A stretch of 64,000 bases of DNA from Lewinellaceae bacterium (GCA_016708875.1 JADJFA010000004.1:310001-374000); one strand, 5' to 3'. Counted from the stretch's first letter, positions 53,763-62,723 are shown. The notes: generated by a model not told the origin, from the letters alone. A program made the numbers and translations.

Positions 53763-56063
53763 ATGAAAGAAGAAGATCCCAATATTAGCACACAACAGGA
53801 AGCAGCCGCAGCAGAACACGACGACCAGACGCATGCTGCCCACGAATCACCTGCCATTCCTGGTGGGGAACAGGATCGTGTGCTCATTGCACGCTCATAT
53901 CGCAACCTGCTAAAATCCCTCAAAACTACCCTCAACGCTGAAGATCACAACAATATCCGGGCTGCATTTGAACTTGCGGCGCAAGCCCATCAAACCCAGC
54001 GTCGCAAATCCGGTGAACCTTACATTACCCACCCCATCGAAGTAGCTCGGATTTGTGTGGAAGAAATCGGCCTGGGACCAACCGCGGTCATCTGCGCCCT
54101 GTTGCACGATGTGGTGGAAGATACGGATGTAACCCTCAAGGAAATCCACGACCAGTTCGGCGACAAAATTGCCCGAATCGTGGACGGCTTGACCAAACTG
54201 GATGGCCTCCACGATTCACAAAGCCCACAAGCCGAAAACCTTTCCAAGGTACTGAAAGCCATGCTGTTCGATGTCCGCGTGGTGCTTATCAAAATGGCTG
54301 ACCGCCTGCACAACCTGCGCACCATCAAAAGCATGGCGCAACACAAACAACTCAAAATCGCTGCCGAAACCTCGTTCATTTACACGCCTTTAGCACACAG
54401 ATTGGGGCTTTATGCTATCAAAAACGAGTTTCAGGACACCTGTTTTAAAATCACCCACAAGGAGGTCTACCACGACATTGCCTCCAAACTTTCAGAGTCA
54501 AAGCGCTCCCGACAACTTTATATTGACGAATTCACCAGCCCCCTGGAAAAATCCTTGAAAGACCTTGGCATACCTTTCGAGATCGTTGGGCGACCCAAGA
54601 GCATTTTTTCCATTTACAACAAAATCAAAACCAAGCACGTCCCATTTGAAGACATATACGACCTGTTCGCAGTGCGGATCGTGCTGGACGTGAAGGCAGA
54701 ACAAGAAAAAAGCGCTTGTTGGCAAGTCTACTCGATTGTGACCGACACGTATGCCCCCATTACCCAACGGATCAAAGACTGGATTTCCATCCCCAAAGCG
54801 AACGGCTATGAATCGCTGCACGCCACGGTAGTCGGGCCAGGTGGTCGTTATGTTGAAGTTCAGATTCGCTCCAAACGCATGGACGACATCGCCGAACGGG
54901 GTTTTGCTGCCCACTGGCAATACAAAGGCATAGAAGGAACCGCAACCCGCGCCAACAACTATGAAAACTGGTTGGGGCAGGTACGCGAATCGCTCGAAAA
55001 CGAGGAATCCGGCAATGCCGTAGAATTCCTTGCTGATTTTCAGAGCAATCTTTTCTCGGAAGAAGTCCACGTTTTCACCCCGAAAGGCGAGATGAAAATC
55101 CTGCCGGACGGCGCTACGGCATTGGATTTTGCCTTCAGTATTCACTCTGACATAGGTTGCACCTGTCGTGTTGTTCGGGTGAATAACCGCATTGTTCCCT
55201 TCACCTACCTCCTTGAGAATGGAGATCAGGTGGAGATCATCACAGACAAAAACCAGAAGCCGAGTGAGGATTGGCTTCAGTTTGTCGTCACTTCCAAAGC
55301 CAAGAACCGAATACGATCCGCTCTTAAAGATGTGAAGCGTGAGCAAGCGTCTTATGGCAAAGAAAATTTTGGAGCGCAAACTCAGCGCCTTTAAAGTACC
55401 CGTAGAGGAAAACTGTGATTTGCTCGCAAATTCTATGATTTTCCCAACCGCATGGAATTCCTCAGCGCCATCTATTTGGAGCAGGTGGACCTTCGGAAAA
55501 TCAGCAAGCATTTCCGGGCAGAGGGCAACAATCTGATTGAAAAACAAGCTGTTGTAAAAAGAGCCCCTGCCAAACCGAAGGCTCCATGGCTTAGTCCAAA
55601 ATTAATAAACAAGCCGGAAGTTTACCTCAATGGAGAACCCGGAAACTTATACAAGTACTCCTTTGCTGCCTGTTGCAACCCAGTAGCAGGCGACGATATC
55701 TTTGGATTTATCCTCGTTCAGGGGGGCGTTAAAATACACCGTGCGGCCTGTCCCAATGCAGACAACCTCTATGCACAACACGCCCATCGCATCCTTCCAG
55801 CCGAATGGGGCAATATCTCCAAAAACGATTTTCTCGCGGAAATTGTCATCAATGGCGTTGACATCGGCTCTGGGGTCATCAGCCAGTTGACCAATACGCT
55901 TGCCGACTTGGGCATCAATATCCGCTCCTTTTCTATTTCAGGCGAAGGCGGTTATTTTGAAGGGCGTGTGTCTATGGTGGTGGCCAATACCGACCACCTG
56001 CAACAAGCCTTACTTGCGCTCAAAAAATTTGATTGGGTGAATAGCGCGACAAGGGCGGACTGA
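53763..56063 (+). CDS. rel: RelA/SpoT-type (p)ppGpp synthetase/hydrolase, two compensating frameshifts
   Basis: Joined length is about 766 residues. An acidic, low-complexity N-terminus (about 1-35), HD hydrolase domain (AALLHDVVEDTD region near residue 114; KMADRLHNLRTI), synthetase domain (about 277-363: GRPKSIFSIYNKIKTK; RIKDWISIPKANGYESLHATV), TGS domain (about 434-500: VHVFTPKGEMKILPDGATALDFAF) and a C-terminal ACT domain (about 690-766). An extra A near 55367 and a lost A near 55434 put about 65 bases out of frame (true reading KKILERKLSAFKVPVEENCDLLA). A bifunctional Rel is expected to be needed for stringent control, so these are probably sequencing errors. It controls growth under starvation. 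Confidence 0.93.
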
Positions 56064-56207
56064 GGAATGCCGCTAGGCAAGGGCCAACAAGGAATGTCCA
56101 AATCCAAACACTACAGATAAACCACCGTCTGTCGTACAAAGGTCGAGGGCAAGGGAACGAGGCCAATCGATTTTCACCTAGGCCGCCTAGAAAACCAGTT
56201 CATTCAC

Positions 56208-56621
56208 TTAGCAGTACATATCGTACGCTGACCGAAGGTTATCCGCAATGATTTGCGCCGAACGGCCTTCTATGTGTCGCCGCTCGAGAAAGTGTACCAG
56301 TTTGCCGTCTTTAAACAGTGCAATGCTTGGCGAAGAGGGCGGGTACGGAGCGAGGAATTCTCGGGCTTTTGCCACCGCATCTGTATCTACACCAGCAAAT
56401 ACTGTATATAATTTGGTGGGGTGCTTCTCGTTTTCGAGCGAAAGTTTTGCCCCTGGTCGAGCCATGGCTGCTGCGCAACCGCAAACGCTATTAACAACCA
56501 GCAGGGCCGTACCTTCCTGATTTTCAAGTACTTGTTCTACTGCATCTGGGGTGCTGAGCGATTCGAAACCATGGTTTGTCAAATCCTGAGCCATGGGGGT
56601 GGTGAGTGCTATTGGGTACAT
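56208..56621 (-). CDS. Bacilliredoxin (BrxA/BrxB, DUF1094 family)
   Basis: 137 residues. Thioredoxin-like fold with the C-x-C active site Cys47-Gly-Cys49 in LLVVNSVCGCAAAMARPG, followed by TVFAGVDTDAVAKAREF and PPSSPSIALFKDGKLVHFLERR, all typical of the family (usual length about 140). It removes bacillithiol from proteins in Firmicutes; Bacteroidota members probably act on a similar low-molecular thiol. Cytoplasmic. Single gene; a 31-base TTTCAAGTTAAAAG repeat precedes its start. Confidence 0.92.
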   Translation of the reverse strand: MYPIALTTPMAQDLTNHGFESLSTPDAVEQVLENQEGTALLVVNSVCGCAAAMARPGAKLSLENEKHPTKLYTVFAGVDTDAVAKAREFLAPYPPSSPSIALFKDGKLVHFLERRHIEGRSAQIIADNLRSAYDMYC

Positions 56622-56630
56622 CCTTGGAAT

Positions 56631-56660
56631 AGTTTCAAGTTAAAAGTTGCAAGTTTCAAA
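56631..56660. repeat. Single arm of the AAGTTAAAAG repeat
   Basis: AGTTTCAAGTTAAAAGTTGC and following bases match the arms at 46982-47047. It lies nine bases before the bacilliredoxin start codon on the minus strand. Confidence 0.7.
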
Positions 56661-56760
56661 GGTCTACCCGAAAGTTATTATTGGGCAGAAAATTGAACAT
56701 TGGAAGTGTAAAAGTAGAATGTGGCGAGTAACATGAGAACGAAAAATTTGTTCGCTAGCA

Positions 56761-56805
56761 CAGAATAGAAGTGACACTTTTTTAAAAAGTGTCACTTCTA
56801 TTCTG
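56761..56805. repeat. 45-nt perfect palindrome at the glycosyltransferase stop codon
   Basis: 22-nt arms around one base, exact. It contains the full 17-nt arm of the palindrome at 3278-3312. The stop codon of the glycosyltransferase (56798-56800 on the minus strand) and its last codons lie within it, so the palindrome has become the 3' end of the gene. Confidence 0.95.
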
Positions 56806-58480
56806 GCTGCCATTCAAAAAACACAAACCCGTTTTTCCGGCCAATTTCCTTGATGTGAGGAAACTCTGGCAAAGGGTTCAAACGGTTGATTTTTGCCACA
56901 AAATAAGTTGGTTTGTCAGGTTTTTGGGAATATAGTCGAGGAAGATCGTCTACCGTTTTATCAGGGCCAGGATCTTGTTTGTTTCCGTAAAAAAGGTGGG
57001 CATAACTTTTGAATCCAACGGGTTTAATAATGCAATCCTCGCTGGCTTTGCTTTCATAAAATTCGATGGCCGCCCGCTGAGAATATCCCTCTATGTTGCA
57101 CACTACAAAAAGCAGGGTCCCCCCCACAAATATTGCCCCGCCAGCAAACACCACCTGGGCTGTTTGCCAGGCTCGCTTTTTTAGCCAAAAATAGACGCCT
57201 GCCACACTTGAAACGGCCAAAACCAGACCGGGGATTCCTTGCCATAATTCCCACTTGACGTCAGCTTCCAGATTTGCCAAAGCAAATGGATCGTTGACAA
57301 ACAGGGGTTTTATCAGATGAAGATTTTGACCCAAAAAAGGAAGCGCAGCCACTGCCAAACCCAACAGCACACCGATGGTTGGAAGCAGGAAACTTGTTAC
57401 TTTGGGCAATACATTCCATTTAATTGCCCGCCATAAAGTAACTGATCCTAAATAAGTTAGTGGAAAATAGCAGAGCGAAGAATAGTGCGCGATTTTTGTT
57501 TTAACCAGACTGAAAAGGATCAGCACTACCCAAAAAAGCAACTGCATCCAGGTCGCAAAATCGCATCGCATGCAGGAGGACAAAGTCGTGGATTCGAGCG
57601 CCTCGTCCTGACATTCGCGATCACCCCAAAGGTTAGGGATGGCAAATACTGAAGCGGGGAAACAACCCAACAGCAACACCACAAAATGATAGCCGAAAAA
57701 TCCGCCGTGGCCGCTGTCCTCGGTGCTGAACAATCGGATTTGATAGGCCAAAAATTCCTGCACAAACCAAGGCCCGTGCATCCAGATTTCAAGCCCAAAC
57801 CAAAGCAATGCCGCAACACCCGCCGCCAATGAAAAATACAACAGATGCAACCAATAGCCTTTGCCTTTGAAACGGTATTTCGCCCAATAAAGCAGCAAAA
57901 CCAGCATCACCACGAGATATGCGGTTGGGCCTTTGGTCAGAATCGCCAGACCCAAAATAAAACCGCCGCCCAGCAAATGCCGATAGCGCACCCAAAAAGA
58001 CTGCATTTTTTGATGGCTAAAAAATCTCCAACGAAACTCAATGAACCCGTATAACCCAACAAAAATGAAGAAATTGAACCACGGATCAATGATTCCGCTG
58101 CGGAAATAGAGATGCGGCAGCAAACTTCCAAGCCAGGCCAAAGCCCAAAGCCAACCAAACATGCGGTCGTGTAGCCGGTTGCCAATATGAAAAACAAGGA
58201 GAAGGGTAGCCCAGCCACAAATGGCGTTGGGGAGACGGGCGGCGAACTCGGTGACTCCGAATACCTTCATCGAAATCGCCTGCATCCAAAGGAACAAAGG
58301 CGGTTTTTCCCAAAAAGCCTCGAAATCAATCTGCGGTCGCATCCAATCACCCGTTTGGATCATCTCACGGGCACATTCTGCAAAATTGATCTCATCCCAG
58401 TCAAACAGGTGAACGCTCCCCAAAAATGGGAAGAAAAATAACAGAGCGAGACCGCTCAGCAGAAGGTAGTCGCGCCGCAT
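56798..58480 (-). CDS. PMT/ArnT-type membrane glycosyltransferase
   Basis: 560 residues, about 12 membrane segments. N-terminal LFDWDEINFAECAREMIQTGDW carries the Asp-Glu of the first periplasmic loop that is catalytic in GT-C enzymes of the ArnT/PMT clan; then FEAFWEKPPLFLWMQAISMKVFG, typical of family GT83. It moves a sugar (as in aminoarabinose transfer to lipid A) from a polyprenyl-phosphate carrier to an envelope acceptor. A UbiA-family enzyme at 61645, which could make a polyprenyl sugar donor, is 3 kb away on the same strand. The specific sugar is unknown. Confidence 0.88.
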   Translation of the reverse strand: MRRDYLLLSGLALLFFFPFLGSVHLFDWDEINFAECAREMIQTGDWMRPQIDFEAFWEKPPLFLWMQAISMKVFGVTEFAARLPNAICGWATLLLVFHIGNRLHDRMFGWLWALAWLGSLLPHLYFRSGIIDPWFNFFIFVGLYGFIEFRWRFFSHQKMQSFWVRYRHLLGGGFILGLAILTKGPTAYLVVMLVLLLYWAKYRFKGKGYWLHLLYFSLAAGVAALLWFGLEIWMHGPWFVQEFLAYQIRLFSTEDSGHGGFFGYHFVVLLLGCFPASVFAIPNLWGDRECQDEALESTTLSSCMRCDFATWMQLLFWVVLILFSLVKTKIAHYSSLCYFPLTYLGSVTLWRAIKWNVLPKVTSFLLPTIGVLLGLAVAALPFLGQNLHLIKPLFVNDPFALANLEADVKWELWQGIPGLVLAVSSVAGVYFWLKKRAWQTAQVVFAGGAIFVGGTLLFVVCNIEGYSQRAAIEFYESKASEDCIIKPVGFKSYAHLFYGNKQDPGPDKTVDDLPRLYSQKPDKPTYFVAKINRLNPLPEFPHIKEIGRKNGFVFFEWQPE

Positions 58481-58560
58481 AGGGGGAGAAAACAGGAAAG
58501 GAGAAGAAAGGTTGAAAAAAACATGTATCGTCCCAAATTTAGACCATTCTGTGATTTTAC

Positions 58561-58703
58561 TTGAATGATGATTGACGAGTACATGATTGTTGATTTTTGA
58601 TGGAATGGTGGACTGATAATGGCCGATGTGCCGCCATCGTCAATAATAAAATAGCCCATTACATCAAAAATCAACAATCATGTACTCGTCAATCATCATT
58701 CAA
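58561..58703. repeat. Perfect 42-bp inverted repeat
   Basis: Arms 58561-58602 and 58662-58703 are exact complements over 42 bases with a 59-base spacer. It lies between the glycosyltransferase start and the stop of the upstream OmpA gene on the same strand. Confidence 0.97.
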
Positions 58704-58741
58704 AAAAACATGGGATGCTCAAAATTCGAGATGACCGATGG

Positions 58742-60592
58742 TTATTCGACGATTAACTCAAACTCAACACGCCGGTTTTGTTCCCTGCCTTCTGCCGTTT
58801 CGTTGCTGGCGATTGGCCGGGCTTCACCAAAACCTGTAAAGCGAATGCGTTCGGCCTTAATTCCCCGGAAAAGGAGATAATCATAGCAAGCCTTGGCACG
58901 ATCCTGTGAGAGTTTAAGGTTTTCATCATCTTCGCCCACATCGTCTGTGTAGCCACTGATGGAAAGGGAATAAGAGGTGCTTTGGCGCATAATGGCTACC
59001 ACCTCGTCCAGCACATCGTAGGATGCATCTTTCAAAATGGCCTTCGAACTTTCAAATTGCACGGCGCGAGCAGCAGTGGCTAATTTTTCTCTCACTACAG
59101 TGATCTCTTTTTTCTCCGGGGCGGGTTTTTCCTCAGGACATCCAAAATTGGAGGGCAATCCCGCAGTGTTGGGGCATCTATCTTCATGGTCCGCCACACT
59201 GTCTCCGTCAGAATCAGGGCAACCACCCAAATTGCCCGCTTTGTCCGGGCATGGGTCTTGATCGTCTGGCACTCCATCGCGATCTCTGTCCTCCGGGCAG
59301 CCTTTGTTTTTCGCAGAACCGGCCACATTTGGGCACTTATCCTGGCTGTCAGGCACTCCATCTCCATCTGCATCCTTTATCTCAGGACAGCCGTTGTTCT
59401 TTGCTGTTCCTGCAATATCCGGGCATTGATCCAAATTGTCAGCCACGCCATCATCGTCAGAATCTGGACAACCACCAAAAGTTCCTGCTTTGTCTGGGCA
59501 AGGGTCGTTCTTATCCGGAACCCCATCCTCGTCTGCGTCAGGTTCTTTGTTCTCTGGACATCCATTGTTGTTTACCGAACCCGCCACCTCCGGGCAACTG
59601 TCAAAATTGTCGGCAATACCATCGCCATCAGAATCAGGGCAGCCTCGGTTGGAACCTGATTTGTCAGGACAGAGGTCCACATCATCAGCGAACCCGTCGC
59701 CATCTGAGTCCATTGATTCCGGGCAACCGTTGTTGGTCGGTGAGCCTGCTTCGTTGGGGCATTTGTCATCTTTGTCGGCTATTCCATCAACGTCAGCATC
59801 CGGGCAGCCATTTAACAGGCCCGCCTCTGTTGGACACTCGTCGTCTTTGTCTGCAAGACCGTCGTTGTCGTAATCAGGACAACCGTTTGTTTCAATGGTA
59901 CCCGGATCGTTGGGGCAATGATCATCTGAGTCACCAATGCCATCATTGTCAGCATCAGGGCATCCCAAAGCCGTGGGTGAACCAGCCAAAGTTGGGCACA
60001 AATCCAAAGAATCAGGCGTTCCGTCCTTGTCCATGTCGTTCATTAACGGGGCTGGAGGAACAGGCTTAGGCTCGGATTTGTGGAGCATGTAAACATAGCC
60101 GATACCGACCTGAAGGTTGTCGCGGTTTTCAACCAATGCCTTTCGGAATTCGCCTTGCAAGCTAACAAAAGCATAAGGAGAAACTCGAAAATGAAGCCCT
60201 GCACCAAAAGGAAATTGCGCATGGCTGTTACTTTTTTCGACCACATAACCCGCGCCACCAAATGCAAATGGAATAACCTTGGCGGTGCTTTTCATGTTTT
60301 CGAGCCGAAATTGGATGTCGGCGCCGGCTGTTACTGTGTTTGCATCTGAGGAGCCGGGAAGTTTTGCCAGACCCAATTTCAGCGGAACACCGATGTTGAG
60401 GGCTGGGGCAACGTTTCGGAAATAGGCAAATTCAAAACCTTGACCCATTTTCAGTTCGTTGTCGAACAAAAGGCCGTAGTCAATGAAATTAAATTTGGCA
60501 TGGATGGCGTTCTTAACGGCCTGATTTTGGGAAATTGCAGGCAAAATCTGTAGGCAAAAAGCCAGGGTAAGGAGTAAAGGAAGTTTTCTCAT
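58742..60592 (-). CDS. OmpA-family outer-membrane protein with thrombospondin type-3 repeats, copy 2
   Basis: 616 residues. Signal peptide MRKLPLLLTLAFCLQILPAIS; barrel-like N-terminal part (about 22-180: GFEFAYFRNVAPALNIGVPLKLGLA; FGAGLHFRVSPYAFVSLQGEFRKAL; VGIGYVYML); a long TSP3 region (about 187-490) with some fourteen Cys-Pro units (DKDGTPDSLDLCPTLAG; DADNDGIGDSDDHCPND; DSDGDSVADHEDRCPN); OmpA domain (about 505-616: YSLSISGYTDDVGEDDENLKLSQDRAKACYDYL... NRRVEFELIV). Binds Ca2+ and peptidoglycan. The repeat array is about 1.5 times that of copy 1. Confidence 0.92.
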   Translation of the reverse strand: MRKLPLLLTLAFCLQILPAISQNQAVKNAIHAKFNFIDYGLLFDNELKMGQGFEFAYFRNVAPALNIGVPLKLGLAKLPGSSDANTVTAGADIQFRLENMKSTAKVIPFAFGGAGYVVEKSNSHAQFPFGAGLHFRVSPYAFVSLQGEFRKALVENRDNLQVGIGYVYMLHKSEPKPVPPAPLMNDMDKDGTPDSLDLCPTLAGSPTALGCPDADNDGIGDSDDHCPNDPGTIETNGCPDYDNDGLADKDDECPTEAGLLNGCPDADVDGIADKDDKCPNEAGSPTNNGCPESMDSDGDGFADDVDLCPDKSGSNRGCPDSDGDGIADNFDSCPEVAGSVNNNGCPENKEPDADEDGVPDKNDPCPDKAGTFGGCPDSDDDGVADNLDQCPDIAGTAKNNGCPEIKDADGDGVPDSQDKCPNVAGSAKNKGCPEDRDRDGVPDDQDPCPDKAGNLGGCPDSDGDSVADHEDRCPNTAGLPSNFGCPEEKPAPEKKEITVVREKLATAARAVQFESSKAILKDASYDVLDEVVAIMRQSTSYSLSISGYTDDVGEDDENLKLSQDRAKACYDYLLFRGIKAERIRFTGFGEARPIASNETAEGREQNRRVEFELIVE

Positions 60593-60658
60593 TGCGATTC
60601 AAAAATATGTTTGCTAGAAGAAAACAAAAGAAGTGCCAATAACTAAATTGGGGTAGTG

Positions 60659-60686
60659 TTGCAAAAGGCAAGACAGGCTATTTTTG
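60659..60686 (+). promoter_or_regulatory. Bacteroidota promoter before the esterase gene
   Basis: TTG (60659-60661), 17-base spacer, TATTTTTG (60679-60686): a full match to the phylum consensus. Start of transcription near 60692, 13 bases before the TTG start codon at 60705. Confidence 0.65.
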
Positions 60687-60704
60687 CCCAAAATTTTGTA
60701 AATT

Positions 60705-61535
60705 TTGAAACGCTTTCTTTTATTCAATCTTCTCATTATCAACTGTTTAATTGTGCCTGAAACCGCGAATGCTGCTTATGTGGACACTTTAGAAATCTTC
60801 AGTGCCTCCATGCGGAAAAACATAAAATGTCTTGTAGTTGCACCAGAAAACTACCGGGCCACGGGGCAGCCCTACCCAGTATTGTACCTTTTACACGGTT
60901 ACAGCGGCAACTTCGCAGGTTGGCTTTCGGATGCTCCTCAACTTCGGCAACATGCGGACAACTATCAGATGATCATCGTATGCCCCGATGGGGGTTACGA
61001 CAGTTGGTATCTCGACAGCCCCGTGGATACGACTGTACGCTACGAAACCTATATCGCAAAAGAAGTGGTCGGTTTTATTGACTACTACTACAATACGCGC
61101 CGCGAACGCGAAGGTCGTGCTATCGCCGGCCTAAGTATGGGCGGACACGGGGCTATTACATTGGGAATCAAATATATAGACATATTTGGAGCGGCTGGAA
61201 GTATGGCCGGAGGTTTGGACCTCCGGCCATTCAAAATAAATTATTGGGACTTGAAAGGGGTGCTGGGCGAGCCTTTAATACATTGGAAAAATTGGGAAGC
61301 CGCGTCGGCAGTCAACTTCGTACCAAGATTAAAAGGCCGCGATTTGCCCATGATTATCGACTGCGGGTTGGACGATTTTTTTCTCGAAACCAACCGTGAA
61401 ATGCACCGCCGCTTGCTGGAAGCCGATATCCCGCATGAGTACACTGAACGCCCGGGAGAACACAACAGCGAATATTGGGGCAGTGCCGTGGATTTTCAGG
61501 TGCTGTTTTTCCACAAGTTTTTTGAAGAACGATAA
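60705..61535 (+). CDS. Secreted putative esterase (FrmB/esterase D-like)
   Basis: 276 residues starting at a TTG (60705), chosen because the signal peptide (KRFLLFNLLIINCLIVPETANA) begins there and no ATG fits. Oxyanion region VLYLLHGYSGNFAGWL; nucleophile Ser144 in IAGLSMGGHGA; Asp near 224 in IIDCGLDDFF; His253 in RPGEHNSEYW: a complete alpha/beta hydrolase triad. Related enzymes hydrolyse S-formylglutathione, acetyl-xylan, feruloyl or trehalose-mycolyl esters; the signal peptide points to a periplasmic or extracellular carbohydrate-ester role. A strong promoter consensus precedes it. Confidence 0.86.
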   Translation: MKRFLLFNLLIINCLIVPETANAAYVDTLEIFSASMRKNIKCLVVAPENYRATGQPYPVLYLLHGYSGNFAGWLSDAPQLRQHADNYQMIIVCPDGGYDSWYLDSPVDTTVRYETYIAKEVVGFIDYYYNTRREREGRAIAGLSMGGHGAITLGIKYIDIFGAAGSMAGGLDLRPFKINYWDLKGVLGEPLIHWKNWEAASAVNFVPRLKGRDLPMIIDCGLDDFFLETNREMHRRLLEADIPHEYTERPGEHNSEYWGSAVDFQVLFFHKFFEER

Positions 61536-61562
61536 ACGGTCCGAGCAAAAATAAATTTATCA

Positions 61563-61625
61563 ACATAGGCACAGAAGGACACATAGTGTTGAAAATCAAA
61601 ACTATGTGTCCTTCTGTGCCTATGT
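61563..61625. repeat. Perfect 24-bp inverted repeat between convergent genes
   Basis: Arms 61563-61586 and 61602-61625 are exact complements. The arm resembles that at 4866-4946 (ACATAGGCACA...ACACATAG) and the loop has the same GTTGAAAATCA. It lies between the esterase stop (61535) and the UbiA-family stop (61645). Confidence 0.95.
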
Positions 61626-61644
61626 GTTTCAAATTACTACCACG

Positions 61645-62538
61645 TCAAAATACTCCCAGCAACCATTTTTTACCATAAATCAGCCAAGCGAACGAGCCGA
61701 TCCATGCCATCAGCACGATCTGCAAAAAACCGTCTCGAAGCAGCGCCCGTGTAGGTGATTCCGTTTTGCCAAACACCAGTGTCAATTGGAGATATCTTAA
61801 GACGCCCACCACCACAAAAAAGGCGGTATAGTAAATCTTGTCGCTCCCAATACGCCCCGTTACTTCTGGCGAGAAACAGTACATCAGATACGCGACCACT
61901 GCCACGGTGGAACATACCACAATGCTCATATCGAGAAAAGGAAGGTTGTAGCCCTCTAATGCCTTGCGAAAATTGCTCTCCCCCATTGCCACCACGTATT
62001 CGCCGCGCCGTTTGGCAAAACCCAGTATAAGCGCCAGCAGGAACGTAAGTACGATGAGCCAATGGGACACTAGTACCCCTGTGACAGCGCCGCCAGCCAG
62101 TACACGCAACAAAAAACCCAAACCAATGAGCGATACGTCCACGATGGCGAAATGCTTCAGTGAAAGCGAGTATACCAGGTTTACCACAAAATACAACACA
62201 CTGAAAACCAGCATCTCAGGCCGTAAAAAATAGGCCAGCGACAATCCTGCACCCAACAGAATCGCCCCGATCAAGATACCTTGCCCTTGGCTAATCTCAC
62301 CACTCGCAATGGGTCGGCGAGATTTGTCGGGATGGTTGCGGTCCTGCGGTGCATCTACCAGATCGTTGAGCACGTACACTGCCGATGCAGTGAGCGAAAA
62401 TGACACAAATCCCAACATCGCATTCCAAAATATATCGCCTTCGGTCAATCTCCCCGCAAAAAATGCAGGCAGAAACAAGAACAAGTTCTTGACCCAATGC
62501 TCAGGTCGAGCCAATGCGATAATGCTCCGAAAAGTCAT
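61645..62538 (-). CDS. UbiA-family prenyltransferase (decaprenyl-phosphate phosphoribosyltransferase-like)
   Basis: 297 residues, about nine membrane segments. N-terminal ALARPEHWVKNLFLFLPAFFAG resembles the RPxxWxKN start of the DPPR synthase group; first Asp-rich motif NDLVDAPQDRNHPDKSRRPIASG with N-D-x-x-D-x-x-x-D; second site around YSLSLKHFAIVDVSLIGLGFLLR. Such enzymes join a polyprenyl phosphate to phosphoribose, giving a lipid-linked pentose donor. That could feed a GT-C glycosyltransferase such as the one at 56798. The alternative is another UbiA activity (menaquinone, haem O), which fits the N-terminal motif less well. Confidence 0.82.
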   Translation of the reverse strand: MTFRSIIALARPEHWVKNLFLFLPAFFAGRLTEGDIFWNAMLGFVSFSLTASAVYVLNDLVDAPQDRNHPDKSRRPIASGEISQGQGILIGAILLGAGLSLAYFLRPEMLVFSVLYFVVNLVYSLSLKHFAIVDVSLIGLGFLLRVLAGGAVTGVLVSHWLIVLTFLLALILGFAKRRGEYVVAMGESNFRKALEGYNLPFLDMSIVVCSTVAVVAYLMYCFSPEVTGRIGSDKIYYTAFFVVVGVLRYLQLTLVFGKTESPTRALLRDGFLQIVLMAWIGSFAWLIYGKKWLLGVF

Positions 62539-62542
62539 GGGG

Positions 62543-62550
62543 CAAAGGTA
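62543..62550 (-). promoter_or_regulatory. -7 box (TACCTTTG) four bases from the UbiA-family start codon
   Basis: Exact TAnnTTTG on the minus strand, ending four bases before the ATG at 62538. Transcription should start at about the A of the ATG, implying a leaderless mRNA. No TTG at -33. Confidence 0.5.
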
Positions 62551-62552
62551 GG

Positions 62553-62598
62553 TTTGTTGGTGATTGGTTTGTTGGTGATTGGTGGATTGGTGGATTGT
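62553..62598. repeat. Tandem repeat before the UbiA-family gene
   Basis: Two exact 15-nt copies (TTTGTTGGTGATTGG) and two TGGATTGG units. The reverse complement contains CCAATCACCAA, the core of the tandem array at 15568-15623. It overlaps the expected -33 region. Confidence 0.85.
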
Positions 62599-62602
62599 TT
62601 AC

Positions 62603-62712
62603 CCGCCCCCGCCTGCCAAGCCTTGGCGGGCAGGGAAGTTTTAACGTAGGAGGGGTGGATTATTTAGCCGCCCCCGCCTGCCAAGCCTTGGCGGGCAGGG
62701 AAGTTTTAACGT
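62603..62712. repeat. 45-nt direct repeat, each copy with a hairpin
   Basis: Two identical 45-nt copies (62603-62647, 62668-62712), spaced 65 bases start to start. Each contains a GCC-rich hairpin (CTGCCAAG/CTTGGCGG) and ends GAAGTTTTAACGT. Copy 1 is preceded by GATTGTTTACCCGCC, also found at about 15235-15250. The second copy is close to the stop of the TPR/PD40 gene. Confidence 0.9.
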
Positions 62713-62723
62713 TGAAAAGGTGA

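Noticed and set aside
54498..55547. 349-codon minus-strand frame opposite rel
   Set aside because: The plus strand encodes Rel domains in order; the antisense frame is a codon-bias shadow.
59251..60069. 272-codon plus-strand frame opposite the second OmpA
   Set aside because: Rich in His/Arg/Pro/Gln as expected for the complement of Asp-rich TSP3 repeats; not a protein.
61203..61230. 12-bp palindrome inside the esterase gene (ATGGCCGGAGGT and complement)
   Set aside because: The encoded residues (MAGGLDLRPF) match what I expect of the esterase family at this place, so it is probably native coding sequence and not an inserted palindrome.
30416..62712. CRISPR array among the many short repeats
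   Set aside because: No regularly spaced identical repeats with unique spacers and no cas genes; the repeats are tandem, inverted or two-copy direct.
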